DNA of 35,203 bases from Mesorhizobium sp. ORS 3324 (GTDB taxonomy: Bacteria; Pseudomonadota; Alphaproteobacteria; Rhizobiales; Rhizobiaceae): the NCBI GenBank assembly GCA_000824825.2, contig LM655192.1:178558-213760 (forward strand), read 5' to 3'. The position numbers and the translations under genes are program-made. The notes beneath the pieces are model-generated. The model was not told where the DNA came from and made no database searches. It saw only the letters and a list, made by a program, of their open reading frames with translations. Positions 1 through 7,523 of this stretch are shown in pieces. The first letter of the stretch is position 1; every line of letters begins with the position of its first letter.

Positions 1-125
1 GGGGGGAGATCGGATGTCGCGTCGACTTTCGCCAATCTCCGACGTTGCAGAACGGGCGGCATGGCCGACGCTGCCAATCTCCCCCCTTGCGGGGGAGATG
101 GCCGGCAGGCCAGAGGGGGGTGGGA
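1..125. repeat. Composite intergenic palindromic repeat
   Basis: GC-rich intergenic repeat. A perfect 9-bp stem lies at 77-99: ATCTCCCCC, loop CTTGC, GGGGGAGAT. It is followed by GGCCGGCAGGCCAGAGGGGGG, a layout typical of mesorhizobial intergenic palindromes. Bases 1-10 (GGGGGGAGAT) look like the cut end of a second copy. It lies just beyond the 3' end of the BKACE gene, whose transcription runs into it. No T-tract follows the hairpin in that direction, so it is called a repeat and not a terminator. Confidence 0.55.
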
Positions 126-156
126 AGAAACGCAAGCATCTGAGATTGACTTTATC

Positions 157-1086
157 TCAAAACGCCACGCGGTCGCCGCCCTTCAGCGCCAGCATCTCGC
201 GCGCTTCCTGGGGCGTGGCGGCCTCAAGCGACAGGCCGTCGAGAATGCTGCGGATGCGGCGCACCTGGTCGGCATTGGATTTCGCCAACTGCCGCCCGTC
301 GTAGAGGCTGTCCTCCAGCCCGACGCGGACATTGCCGCCCATCGCGGCGGCGATCGAGATCAGCGGCATCTGGTGGCGGCCGGCGGCGAGGACCGAGAAC
401 TGGTAGCTGTCGCCGAACAGTTTGTCGGCGATGCGTTTCATGTGGACGAGGTTGTCCGGATCGGCGCCGATGCCGCCCAGGATGCCGAGCACGAATTGGA
501 GGAACAGCGGTCCCGACACCAGGCCGCGGTCGCGCAGATGCGCCAGCGAATAGAGATGGCCGACATCGTAGCATTCGAACTCGAAGCGCGTGCCGCAGCC
601 CTTGCCGAGCTTCTCCAGGATCGATTCCATGTCGGCGAAAGTATTCTTGAAGATCGTGTCGCGGGTGGCGTCGAGCAGCTTCGGCTCCCATTCATGCTGC
701 CATTGGCGCGGCCGCTCCAGCATCGGGAACAGCGCGAAATTCATCGAGCCCATGTTGAGCGAGCACATTTCGGGCTGAGCCCTGAGAGGCGCCGCCAGCC
801 GCTGGTCGAGGCTCATCAGCGACGAGCCGCCTGTGGTGATGTTGATCACCGCATCCGTCGCCTGCTTGATGCGCGGCAGGAACTGCATGAACACATCCGG
901 ATCGGCTGTTGGCCTTCCATCGCTTGGGTCGCGGGCGTGGAGATGCAGGATCGAGGCGCCGGCCTCGGCTGCGGCAATGGCGTCCGTCGCGATCTGGTCA
1001 GGCGTCACCGGCAGATGCGGCGACATCGACGGTGTGTGCACCGAGCCGGTGACCGCACAGGTGATGATGACTTTCCTCGCCGCCAT
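157..1086 (-). CDS. Beta-keto acid cleavage enzyme (BKACE, DUF849 family)
   Basis: 309-residue TIM-barrel enzyme of the BKACE family, whose founder is 3-keto-5-aminohexanoate cleavage enzyme (Kce). Characterised members condense a beta-keto acid with acetyl-CoA, giving acetoacetate and a new CoA ester. Family zinc ligands are visible: His48 and His50 in ILHLHARDP, and a Glu near residue 258 in VRVGLEDS. Length is typical. The start has a good ribosome site (GAGGAG, 5 nt before ATG). It is the last gene of a three-gene operon, 9 nt after the aminotransferase stop, so its substrate is probably the keto acid made by that aminotransferase. The family has many substrate classes and the sequence alone does not say which applies. 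Family assignment is secure; substrate is unknown. Confidence 0.9.
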   Translation of the reverse strand: MAARKVIITCAVTGSVHTPSMSPHLPVTPDQIATDAIAAAEAGASILHLHARDPSDGRPTADPDVFMQFLPRIKQATDAVINITTGGSSLMSLDQRLAAPLRAQPEMCSLNMGSMNFALFPMLERPRQWQHEWEPKLLDATRDTIFKNTFADMESILEKLGKGCGTRFEFECYDVGHLYSLAHLRDRGLVSGPLFLQFVLGILGGIGADPDNLVHMKRIADKLFGDSYQFSVLAAGRHQMPLISIAAAMGGNVRVGLEDSLYDGRQLAKSNADQVRRIRSILDGLSLEAATPQEAREMLALKGGDRVAF

Positions 1087-1095
1087 TTTCGCTCC

Positions 1096-2478
1096 TCAGC
1101 CTTCCACCGGCAGGTCGAGCTCGGCGGCCAGCGCTTCCAGCGAGTCGCCGATGATGGAGATCATCTCGCCGATCTGCTCGCGCGTGATGATCATCGGCGG
1201 CGCGACCATGAAATTGTCGCCATCGACGCCGCCCTTGACCTTGCGGCCATAGATGATCAGGCCGCGTGCATAGGCAAGGTCGAGCAGGCGCTGCGTCGCC
1301 CTGCGGGTCTGGTCGATCGGCTTCAGCGTTTCCGGATCGGCGACCATTTCCACGCCAAGCAGCAGCCCCTTGCCGCGCACGTCGGCCATGAAGGGAAAGC
1401 GCTTCGCCAGGCCCCTCAATTCGCCGATCAGCACGTCGCCCATGGCGGCGGCGTTGGCGATGAGGTCGAGCCGGTCCATCTCGCTCAGCACCGCGAGGCC
1501 GGCGGCACAGGCCAGCGGATTGCCGGCATAGGTGTGGCCGTGCTGGAAGCCGCCGGAGGCGAGCAGTGGCTCGACCAGCCGCATGGGTGCGGCAAGAGCG
1601 CCGAGCGGCGCATAGCCTGAGCCCAGCCCCTTCGACAGCGCGACGATGTCCGGCCTGCAGTTCCAGTGGTCGCCGCCCAAAAATTTGCCGGTGCGGCCGG
1701 CGCCGCTCATTACCTCGTCATGGATGAGCAGGATGCCGTAACGGTCGCAGATCTCGCGGATGCGCGGATAGTAGCTGTCGGGCGCGACGAGGGCCGCCGT
1801 CGCAGCGCCGCCGATCGGCTCCATGATGAAGGCGAGCACGCTTTCCGGTCCCTCGGCGACGATTTTTTCTTCCAGCATATCGGCGTAGCGGATGCCGCGC
1901 TGTTCCATCGAGAGATTGTCGCGGTCGCGCCAGGCGGCGGGCGCCGGCACCGTCGGCATCACCTGCATCAATGGCGTGAAGGTCTCGGCAAGCGCATCGT
2001 CGCCGGTGACGGCGAGCGAGCCCAGCGTGCCGCCATGATAGGAGGGGAAGCGGGCGATCACCTTCCAACGCTTGGGCTGGCCGGTGGCGACCGCCCATTG
2101 CCGGGCAAGCTTGATGCAGGATTCGGTCGCCTCGGAACCGCCGGAAACGAAGAAGATGCGGTCCATCCCTTCGGGGAGCTTGCGTGCCAGTTGCCGCGCC
2201 AACTCCTCCGCCGGCTCGTTCTCGAAATGCAGCCGGTAGGCGAAGGTGGTCTTGTCCATCTGCCGCTTCATGGCGTCGAGCACGTTGCGGTTGGAATGGC
2301 CGATATTGGCGACCATCGGTCCGCTCGAGCCGTCGATGAAGCGGCGGCCGTCCTTGGTCCAGAAATAGATGCCTTCGGCACGGTCGACGAGCGGCCGGCG
2401 CAGGCTGGAAAGATAGAACAGATGCGACGGCGGCCGCGCTTCAGCAGCGGGGACGGGCCGGGCTTGCGGTTTCGGCAT
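1096..2478 (-). CDS. Class III PLP-dependent aminotransferase
   Basis: 460-residue fold-type I aminotransferase (omega-aminotransferase/acetylornithine class). Visible marks: cofactor-phosphate loop SGGSEATES (about 112-120), Asp254 in LLIHDEVMSGAGRTG, and the Schiff-base lysine Lys283 in VALSKGLGSGYAPLG. Members move an amino group from a terminal or beta amine to pyruvate or 2-oxoglutarate. An ATG at 2511 is open in frame, but the ATG at 2478 is preferred: it follows the stop of the upstream gene by one base (TGACATG), a translational-coupling arrangement. It sits between a DMFase-like hydrolase and a BKACE enzyme, so its product may be a beta-keto acid. The exact amine substrate cannot be read from the sequence. 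Confidence 0.9.
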   Translation of the reverse strand: MPKPQARPVPAAEARPPSHLFYLSSLRRPLVDRAEGIYFWTKDGRRFIDGSSGPMVANIGHSNRNVLDAMKRQMDKTTFAYRLHFENEPAEELARQLARKLPEGMDRIFFVSGGSEATESCIKLARQWAVATGQPKRWKVIARFPSYHGGTLGSLAVTGDDALAETFTPLMQVMPTVPAPAAWRDRDNLSMEQRGIRYADMLEEKIVAEGPESVLAFIMEPIGGAATAALVAPDSYYPRIREICDRYGILLIHDEVMSGAGRTGKFLGGDHWNCRPDIVALSKGLGSGYAPLGALAAPMRLVEPLLASGGFQHGHTYAGNPLACAAGLAVLSEMDRLDLIANAAAMGDVLIGELRGLAKRFPFMADVRGKGLLLGVEMVADPETLKPIDQTRRATQRLLDLAYARGLIIYGRKVKGGVDGDNFMVAPPMIITREQIGEMISIIGDSLEALAAELDLPVEG

Positions 2479-2479
2479 G

Positions 2480-4120
2480 TCAGGACTTTCCAAGATAGCG
2501 GTCGAGAACATTTCTGGTCACGCGTTCGACCATCGCGTCCTGCCTCAGCAGGCCGGCGACCCATTCGCAGCTTCCGGCATGGAAGACCTCGCCCTTGCCG
2601 CGCGGGAAATTGATGATCATGCCGTTGCCACGCTTGACCTTGTCGAGATTGGCGTCACTTGCCTCGCCGAACAACGTCTCGGCGTTGAAGCGGCCGTCCT
2701 CGTCGGTGAGGAACTGGTCCTCGATCGGGATATCGGCGCTTTCCTCGACCTGGCTCGCCATGCCGACGGCCAGCACTTGCAAGCCGTCCGGCGCGCCGCT
2801 CGCCGCGGTCGGGTAGGGCAGGCCGCCGCGGATCTCGAAATCGAGTCCGTCGACCTCGTAGCCGTAGACGTGGCTATCGGCGCCGAGCAGGTCGCCATAA
2901 TAGATGCCGGTGCCGGCGAACGCCCAGTGCTCCGGCCGGTAGACCGGAAAGCCGCGCACGCCGCGCGGCGCGCAGCCGCCCCAGCCGGCATAGACGCCTC
3001 TTGTCGCGTTGAGGCCGAAGGTCGCGCTGCCCGGGCGGCCGATCTCCGGCGCTTCCCATGAATTGGTGGCGCGGGTGACGTCGCCGCCGCGATAGGCGGG
3101 ATCCTCGGCGCGGGCGCGGTATTTGTAGCAGACCTGTCGGCGACCCTCGTCCTCCAGCCGAGTCTGCCACATGAAATTGCCGGCAAAGCGGGCAGCATGG
3201 CCGCCACGCTCGACATAATGATCGACCGCGTCGCGCATCTCCCAGGTCCAATATTCGTCATGGCCGACGAAGACGACGCAGTCGTAGCCTTCCAAAATCT
3301 CTGGCGAGAAATGCAATTCATGCTGACTGGCGAGATCGACCGCGTAGCCGGCGCGTTCGGCGAAGCGGAAGAAATGGCTGTCGTAGCTCGCCCAGCCGGA
3401 AGAGGCGTATTTTTTCGAATGTCCCGTGGCGAAGGCCCATTCCATATGCGGATAGCGCGGCGCCGTCTTCGGCGGCACCGCGACTTCCAGCGGCACGCGC
3501 GGCGCCTCCTTGGGCAGCATGACGAAGCCGCGGCACCAGGGGCGCTGTGTCGATACCATCGTCGCGTACTGGTCTCGGTTCGGGCCGGTGATGCCCTGAT
3601 AATGGTTGGAGCCGCCCCAGGTGTTGTAGGCCGTCCAGGCCCCGGTCGCGGCGACCTGCAGCAGGCGGCCGGGCTTGCGGCCGGGCAGGGGCGCGACGAT
3701 GAAGAGGTGGTGGCTTTCAATCGGCTTGCCGTCGCGGCCGTCGGCCGAGAGCGTGACACGATAGGCGCCGGACGGCCAGTCCTCGCCTATGCGGAATTCG
3801 AAAGACGCTTCCCAGCCGCAGCCGTCCACCGAGCATTGGTCTGGCGTGTCCTGCCAGCGCGCCGAAAGGCCGGCCCCCTCGAAGACCTTGGTTTCAAAGA
3901 CGCCGTCGCGGACGACGACGACGCCGAATTGCGGCGCAGTCGAGCTGACGAAAAGCGTCACCGTCTCGCCCGGCCGATAGGAGAAGCGGTCGCTGTAGCA
4001 CCAGATCTCGCCGCTCAAGCCATCCATTCCCGGCCATTCGTAATAGTGGCCGCGCACCGCCTCGCGGCGCTGCTCGGGCGTCAGCCCGAAGTCTGGGAAT
4101 TCAGTCGGCAGTTGCGTCAA
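2480..4120 (-). CDS. N,N-dimethylformamidase large-subunit-like protein
   Basis: About 546 residues resembling the large (beta) subunit of N,N-dimethylformamidase, an amidohydrolase with a mononuclear iron held by two Tyr and one Glu. An N-terminal beta-sandwich-like part (including YSDRFSYRPGETVTLFVS) precedes the DMFase C-terminal domain, with TAYNTWGGSNHYQG, VVFVGHDEYWTWEMRD and VYGYEVDGLDFE. The Tyr of HDEYW and the Glu of GYEVD are plausible iron ligands, but this is inference. It is shorter than DMFase and no small-subunit gene is adjacent, so the substrate is probably different. No in-frame ATG lies near the N-terminus; a TTG at 4120 behind AAGG is preferred over the TTG at 4168, which has no ribosome site. 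First gene of the operon with the aminotransferase and BKACE. Confidence 0.75.
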   Translation of the reverse strand: MTQLPTEFPDFGLTPEQRREAVRGHYYEWPGMDGLSGEIWCYSDRFSYRPGETVTLFVSSTAPQFGVVVVRDGVFETKVFEGAGLSARWQDTPDQCSVDGCGWEASFEFRIGEDWPSGAYRVTLSADGRDGKPIESHHLFIVAPLPGRKPGRLLQVAATGAWTAYNTWGGSNHYQGITGPNRDQYATMVSTQRPWCRGFVMLPKEAPRVPLEVAVPPKTAPRYPHMEWAFATGHSKKYASSGWASYDSHFFRFAERAGYAVDLASQHELHFSPEILEGYDCVVFVGHDEYWTWEMRDAVDHYVERGGHAARFAGNFMWQTRLEDEGRRQVCYKYRARAEDPAYRGGDVTRATNSWEAPEIGRPGSATFGLNATRGVYAGWGGCAPRGVRGFPVYRPEHWAFAGTGIYYGDLLGADSHVYGYEVDGLDFEIRGGLPYPTAASGAPDGLQVLAVGMASQVEESADIPIEDQFLTDEDGRFNAETLFGEASDANLDKVKRGNGMIINFPRGKGEVFHAGSCEWVAGLLRQDAMVERVTRNVLDRYLGKS

Positions 4121-4262
4121 AGAACACCTTAAACCAAGAGGCCGCCATTGAGACCATTGGCCGGCCAAGCGTCAATTGGAAACGATCGGGCCAGCAAGCG
4201 CTTGGCGTTATCCGGCAAACGGACTATTTCATCCTGAAGCGATGTTTAAGTCGGGAGCCGCC

Positions 4263-4511
4263 ATGTTGCGCGTGCAAAAGGTCAAGGTCGACGACATCTA
4301 CGTGCCCGCGGCCCGGCGCAAGACGCTGCATCCCGAGACCGTGCGCCATCTCGCCGAGGACATCCTCGAGAACGGCATGAAGATGCCGATCCAGGTGCGT
4401 CACGACGGCAAGCGCCATGTCCTGGTCGAAGGGCTGCACCGGCTCGAGGCTGCAAAATGGCTCGGCGAAACCACCATCGACGCTTATCTGGTCCAGGCCC
4501 GCAGGCACTGA
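4263..4511 (+). CDS. Small ParB/Spo0J N-terminal-domain protein
   Basis: 82-residue protein that is almost entirely a ParB-type nucleotide-binding domain: an N-terminal strand (VQKVKVDDIYVP), a helix with HPETVRHLAEDILENGM, then PIQVRHDGKRHVLVEGLHRLEAAKWLGE, the family's G-x-HRLEA box. It lacks the helix-turn-helix and dimerisation parts of true chromosome-partitioning ParB. Single-domain members serve varied roles, including nuclease-like or regulatory ones. The ATG at 4263 follows GGGAG by 5 nt; longer starts at 4176 and 4242 have weaker sites. It stands alone, divergent from the DMFase-like operon. Function unknown. Confidence 0.7.
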   Translation: MLRVQKVKVDDIYVPAARRKTLHPETVRHLAEDILENGMKMPIQVRHDGKRHVLVEGLHRLEAAKWLGETTIDAYLVQARRH

Positions 4512-4633
4512 CCTTCGGCGCCGAGACATCGCGCATCACCGCAACCGATCGCATCCCATCAATGCTTTTCAATTGACCTTGCGATGCCCGCCGCTACTAG
4601 CGTGCCTGCGTTCCCACAATGCAGGTGATGGCG

Positions 4634-5029
4634 ATGACGAAATACCAAGGTGGATGCCTGTGCGGCGCGGTGCGCTATCGCGCCGACGTCGAGCCGATCA
4701 ACGAGCGCGTCTGCCACTGCCGGGTCTGCCAGAAGGCGATCGGCGCAGCCTTCAACGCGCGGCTCTTGTTCCGCATCGACGACGTGACGATCGAGGGGCC
4801 CGTGGCGACGGTCAATTCATCACCGGACCTCAAGCGCGGCTTCTGTCCCGCCTGCGGCACGACGATGTTCTCGCGCCGCGATTCCAGGGGCATCCTCGGC
4901 ATCACCTCAGGCTCGCTCGACGATCCGTCAGTGTTCAAGCCCGACATGCATTTCTGGACCGCTTCCATGCAACCCTGGGTTCGGCTCGAAGACGGCCTGC
5001 CGCAATATGAGGGTGCGCCGCCAGTCTAA
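4634..5029 (+). CDS. GFA/CENP-V family zinc protein
   Basis: 131-residue protein of the glutathione-dependent formaldehyde-activating enzyme (Gfa)/CENP-V fold. The zinc cysteines are in the usual order: GGCLCGAVRY, then CHCRVCQKA, then GFCPACGTTMFSRR. The C-terminal part (ITSGSLDDPSVFKPDMHFWTAS) is also typical. Despite the family name most members do not act on formaldehyde, and their reactions are unknown. The start at 4634 is chosen because AGGTGA precedes it at 6 nt; ATGs at 4619 and 4628 are in frame. It appears monocistronic and is followed at once by a palindromic repeat. Confidence 0.85.
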   Translation: MTKYQGGCLCGAVRYRADVEPINERVCHCRVCQKAIGAAFNARLLFRIDDVTIEGPVATVNSSPDLKRGFCPACGTTMFSRRDSRGILGITSGSLDDPSVFKPDMHFWTASMQPWVRLEDGLPQYEGAPPV

Positions 5030-5051
5030 CCTTCTCCCACAAGGGGAGAGG
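5030..5051. repeat. CCTTCTCCC palindrome copy
   Basis: Imperfect hairpin CCTTCTCCC, loop ACAAG, GGGAGAGG. It begins one base after the stop of the Gfa-like gene. Same family as the copies at 14271-14427 and 35115-35148. It may help protect or end the upstream transcript, but there is no strong T-tract. Confidence 0.55.
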
Positions 5052-5173
5052 AGAGAAAACTGCACAAAAATTTCATCTTCGATTCACGAGATAGCCGGCA
5101 AAGCGTCATTGGCGGGCCATCATTGGCTGCCTATCTAAGCGCCACGCGGGAAGGCATCGAGAGGAGGCGATGG

Positions 5174-5386
5174 ATGAGCGAGAGCATCAACACCCTGGAC
5201 GAGCTTTTGAACGACCCGATCATTCAACTCGTGATGGAACGCGATCATGTGAAGCCGGCGGAGCTTCGCATGCTCTTGGAAAGGGCTCGCGACAGGGCTA
5301 CGGACGAATCCCGTGCCGATCAGCCGATCGTGCCGCCGGCGCATGTCGTGGCCGGGAGTTGCCTCAAGCAATGGCTGTACCGCTAG
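5174..5386 (+). CDS. Small hypothetical protein
   Basis: 70-residue protein, not recognised. The start at 5174 has a strong ribosome site (GAGGAGG, 6 nt upstream); longer in-frame versions lack one. The N-terminal half, SINTLDELLNDPIIQLVMERD, is predicted helical and acidic. A basic helix around AELRMLLERARDR follows, then a proline-containing tail ending in LKQWLYR. No membrane segment. The stop codon TAG lies inside the first bases of the RIME-like repeat at 5383, so the C-terminus may have been set by that repeat. Function unknown. Confidence 0.55.
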   Translation: MSESINTLDELLNDPIIQLVMERDHVKPAELRMLLERARDRATDESRADQPIVPPAHVVAGSCLKQWLYR

Positions 5387-5487
5387 AGTGGTCCGCCGTT
5401 TCACTGAAACGGCGAACCACTCTATCTCTTGTTTTTACGCAATTCCGGACGGAATACCGCTTCGCACTTTTCCTGGAATTGCTCTAG
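5383..5487. repeat. RIME-like intergenic mosaic element, copy A
   Basis: About 105 bp bounded by CTAGAG and CTCTAG. It contains a long hairpin (5387-5421: AGTGGT, CGCCGTTTC, loop ACT, GAAACGGCG, ACCACT, with one mismatch) and then a segment TATCTCTTGTTTTTACGC, AATTCCGGACGGAATACC and TTTTCCTGGAATTGC. The same modules recur at 8396-8502 and, more diverged, at 13614-13719, matching the layout of Rhizobium-specific intergenic mosaic elements. Confidence 0.7.
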
Positions 5488-5506
5488 GGCCGCGCGCTCA
5501 TTTCGA

Positions 5507-6412
5507 TCAGCTCGAATTTGCCGGCAAGTAGCTGTAATGGTTCCGGAAATATGCGATCCTGAAACCGAGCCGGGCGTAATTGCGGTAGGCCGGGCCGTCG
5601 CGTTCGGGGCGCGGCGCCTCGATATCTGCGACGAACAGTTTCACGCCGGCGGCGATGCCGTCGCGAACCAGCCTTTCGCCGAGCATGGCGTCAAGATGGA
5701 AGCTCGGCGCCATGATGCCGGGCACCGGCGCGTCGATGCCGCTCCAGGCGGCGCCGTCCGAGATGAACAGTGAGCGCACCGCAGCCACCGCGCCATCCTG
5801 TTTCAGCATGTAATGATGCCAGCCTTTGCGACCGACCAGTGCCACGAGCCAAGGCGAGGTGGGCATCCTGTAGCTTGCGTCGATGAAGGAAGCCCATTGC
5901 GTGGCCGTTTCTGGCGTGACCTCCTCGACCGTTACGCCGTCGGCCGGAAAGAGCGGTTCGGCCGCCAGCGGCGTCGCGTCGCGGAAGATGCGTTCCCAGC
6001 CGCTCTGGTGCTGCAGTCCGCGCGCTTCCAGCCAGCATCGCAGCCGCGACGGCTCGGTATGCGGACTGGTGTAGAACCACGGCCGCAAGATGCCGGCCGC
6101 GCGATAGTGCGCCAGCAGCGCATCGAGCTGTTCCTCCGAGGCCGGGCCGTCGACGCCGATATTCTTCACGCAGTTGAAATGGATGAACGGGATCGTCGTG
6201 CAGGTGGTCCAGACGAGATCGCCGTCTCTTGCGATCGACAGGCCATGGCGCGCGGCGAAATCCGCGGGCGCGGCGTCATAGAGGTCGAGCCAGGCATTGA
6301 CCTCGGCGCGCTCGACGGCACGGCTCAGATCGCGCGAGACCTCATCGATTGCAATCTCCGGCCTATGCGGTTCCGGCGGTGGCTGTAGTTCCGACAGGGC
6401 GCCGGTCTGCAT
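5507..6412 (-). CDS. GNAT-family N-acetyltransferase
   Basis: 301-residue protein with a C-terminal GNAT-like acetyltransferase fold. The C-terminal half has a strand-loop-helix pattern around AAVRSLFISDGAAWSGIDAP, followed by LGERLVRDGIAAGVKLFVADIE and YARLGFRIAYFRNHYSYLP. The latter is a common GNAT ending, where the substrate side closes over a residue after LGF. The N-terminal half (about 1-150) is probably a degenerate second GNAT lobe. The acetyl acceptor is unknown. The start at 6412 has GGAG 7 nt upstream. Expression is probably controlled at the promoter and dyad at 6431-6479. No partner gene adjoins it. Confidence 0.75.
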   Translation of the reverse strand: MQTGALSELQPPPEPHRPEIAIDEVSRDLSRAVERAEVNAWLDLYDAAPADFAARHGLSIARDGDLVWTTCTTIPFIHFNCVKNIGVDGPASEEQLDALLAHYRAAGILRPWFYTSPHTEPSRLRCWLEARGLQHQSGWERIFRDATPLAAEPLFPADGVTVEEVTPETATQWASFIDASYRMPTSPWLVALVGRKGWHHYMLKQDGAVAAVRSLFISDGAAWSGIDAPVPGIMAPSFHLDAMLGERLVRDGIAAGVKLFVADIEAPRPERDGPAYRNYARLGFRIAYFRNHYSYLPANSS

Positions 6413-6430
6413 GATCCCGCTCCGATATAC

Positions 6431-6479
6431 CTTACAGTGTAAGATTAGCGGATGATAATGTGGCGGCGTCCGTTGTCAA
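6431..6479 (-). promoter_or_regulatory. Sigma-70-type promoter with TetR-style operator
   Basis: Reading towards the GNAT gene: TTGACA (6479-6474), 16 nt, TATCAT (6457-6452), then the dyad CTTACA-C-TGTAAG (6443-6431) at about the expected transcription start. The -35 box is perfect and the -10 box matches 5 of 6. A perfect 6-bp dyad with one central base just after the -10 box is a usual place and shape for a TetR-family repressor site. The regulator class is inferred; no regulator gene lies nearby. Confidence 0.6.
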
Positions 6480-6504
6480 GCAGGATTAGCGGCACATTAC
6501 AAAT

Positions 6505-6523
6505 CCGTGAGTTGGATTCACGG
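6505..6523. repeat. Inverted repeat upstream of uppP-like gene
   Basis: CCGTGA, 7-nt spacer, TCACGG, followed closely by a partial third arm (ATCGTGAGG). It lies about 75-90 nt before the uppP-like start. It could be an operator for that gene; no regulator family is recognised. Confidence 0.3.
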
Positions 6524-6595
6524 TATCGTGAGGCTAAGCCTGTCCTTGAGGGGCTTTTCGAATGACGATTCACTTTGTTCCGGGAAAGGACTGGG

Positions 6596-7468
6596 ATGAC
6601 CGACGTCTGCACGCAGGGACTTGATACCGGCTTTGTCGGCCTGGGCTATGCCAAGGTGGCATTTCTAGGCATCGTCCAAGGCATCACCGAATTGCTGCCG
6701 ATCTCGTCCACCGCGCATATGCGCATCGTGCCGGCTGTGCTCGGCTGGCAGGATCCCGGCTCGGCTTTCTCGGCCGCCATGCAGTTGGCGGCGCTGGCCG
6801 CCGTCGTCAGTTATTTCTGGAGCGATGTCAGGGATGTCGCCGTGGGTTCGCTGTCGGCGATCGCCCGACGAGATTTCGGCGACCGCCATTTCCGTCTGGC
6901 GATCAGCATCGTGCTGGCGACCGTTCCGATCATCATCGCCGGTCTTGCGCTTTCGGGCGTTCTCAACGCCTGCAACTCGCCGTTGCGGAGCCTCGGCGTC
7001 ATCGGCTGGGCCTGCATCGTCATGGCGATCCTGCTGGCGCTTTCCGAGATCTACGCCAAGCACAAGCTCAAACTCAACCAGGCTTCGATACTCGACGCGC
7101 TGCTTGTCGGCATCGCCCAGGTCGGAGCCTTGATCCCCGGCGTTTCGCGTTCGGGCTCGACGCTGACGGCAGCGCTTGGGTTGGGTTTCGCCCGACCGGA
7201 AGCGGCGCGCTTTTCCTTCCTGCTTGGCCTGCCGGCCATCGCGCTCGCCGGCCTGAAAGAGCTGTGGGAACTGCACAAGGTGCATCTCGGCGCTTATGGC
7301 TGGTCGGTCCTGGCCGTCGGTCTGATCGTTGCCTCGATCTCGGCCTTCTTCGCCATATGGGGGCTGATGCGCGTGCTGGAGCGTTTTTCCGCCTGGCCCT
7401 TCGTGATCTACAGAGGGTTGCTTGGCGTCGTGCTATTGCTGGGCCTCGCCGCCGGCTGGTTGAGCTAG
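6596..7468 (+). CDS. uppP: Undecaprenyl-diphosphatase (UppP/BacA family)
   Basis: 290-residue multi-pass inner-membrane protein of the BacA/UppP family. The family dephosphorylates undecaprenyl diphosphate to recycle the lipid carrier for peptidoglycan and other surface polymers. Motif 1 is QGITELLPISSTAHMR (Glu32, His41), motif 2 is PGVSRSGST with its Arg, and about seven to eight hydrophobic helices are visible. The usual PISSSGH reads PISSTAH here, with Ala for Gly, so this may be a paralogue with a specialised role. The start at 6596 follows AAAGGA by 5 nt. It is followed after 55 nt by a phosphodiester glycosidase-like gene, probably co-transcribed. Confidence 0.85.
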   Translation: MTDVCTQGLDTGFVGLGYAKVAFLGIVQGITELLPISSTAHMRIVPAVLGWQDPGSAFSAAMQLAALAAVVSYFWSDVRDVAVGSLSAIARRDFGDRHFRLAISIVLATVPIIIAGLALSGVLNACNSPLRSLGVIGWACIVMAILLALSEIYAKHKLKLNQASILDALLVGIAQVGALIPGVSRSGSTLTAALGLGFARPEAARFSFLLGLPAIALAGLKELWELHKVHLGAYGWSVLAVGLIVASISAFFAIWGLMRVLERFSAWPFVIYRGLLGVVLLLGLAAGWLS

Positions 7469-7523
7469 AGGCTGCCGCAAAATCGGTTATATCGGCACCT
7501 GACGCTTCGCTTCGGGTGTTCGA

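Noticed and set aside
61..1620. 519-residue open frame on the plus strand
   Set aside because: Antisense to BKACE and the aminotransferase, which have clear motifs; low-complexity Arg/Ala/His-rich translation typical of GC-rich shadow frames.
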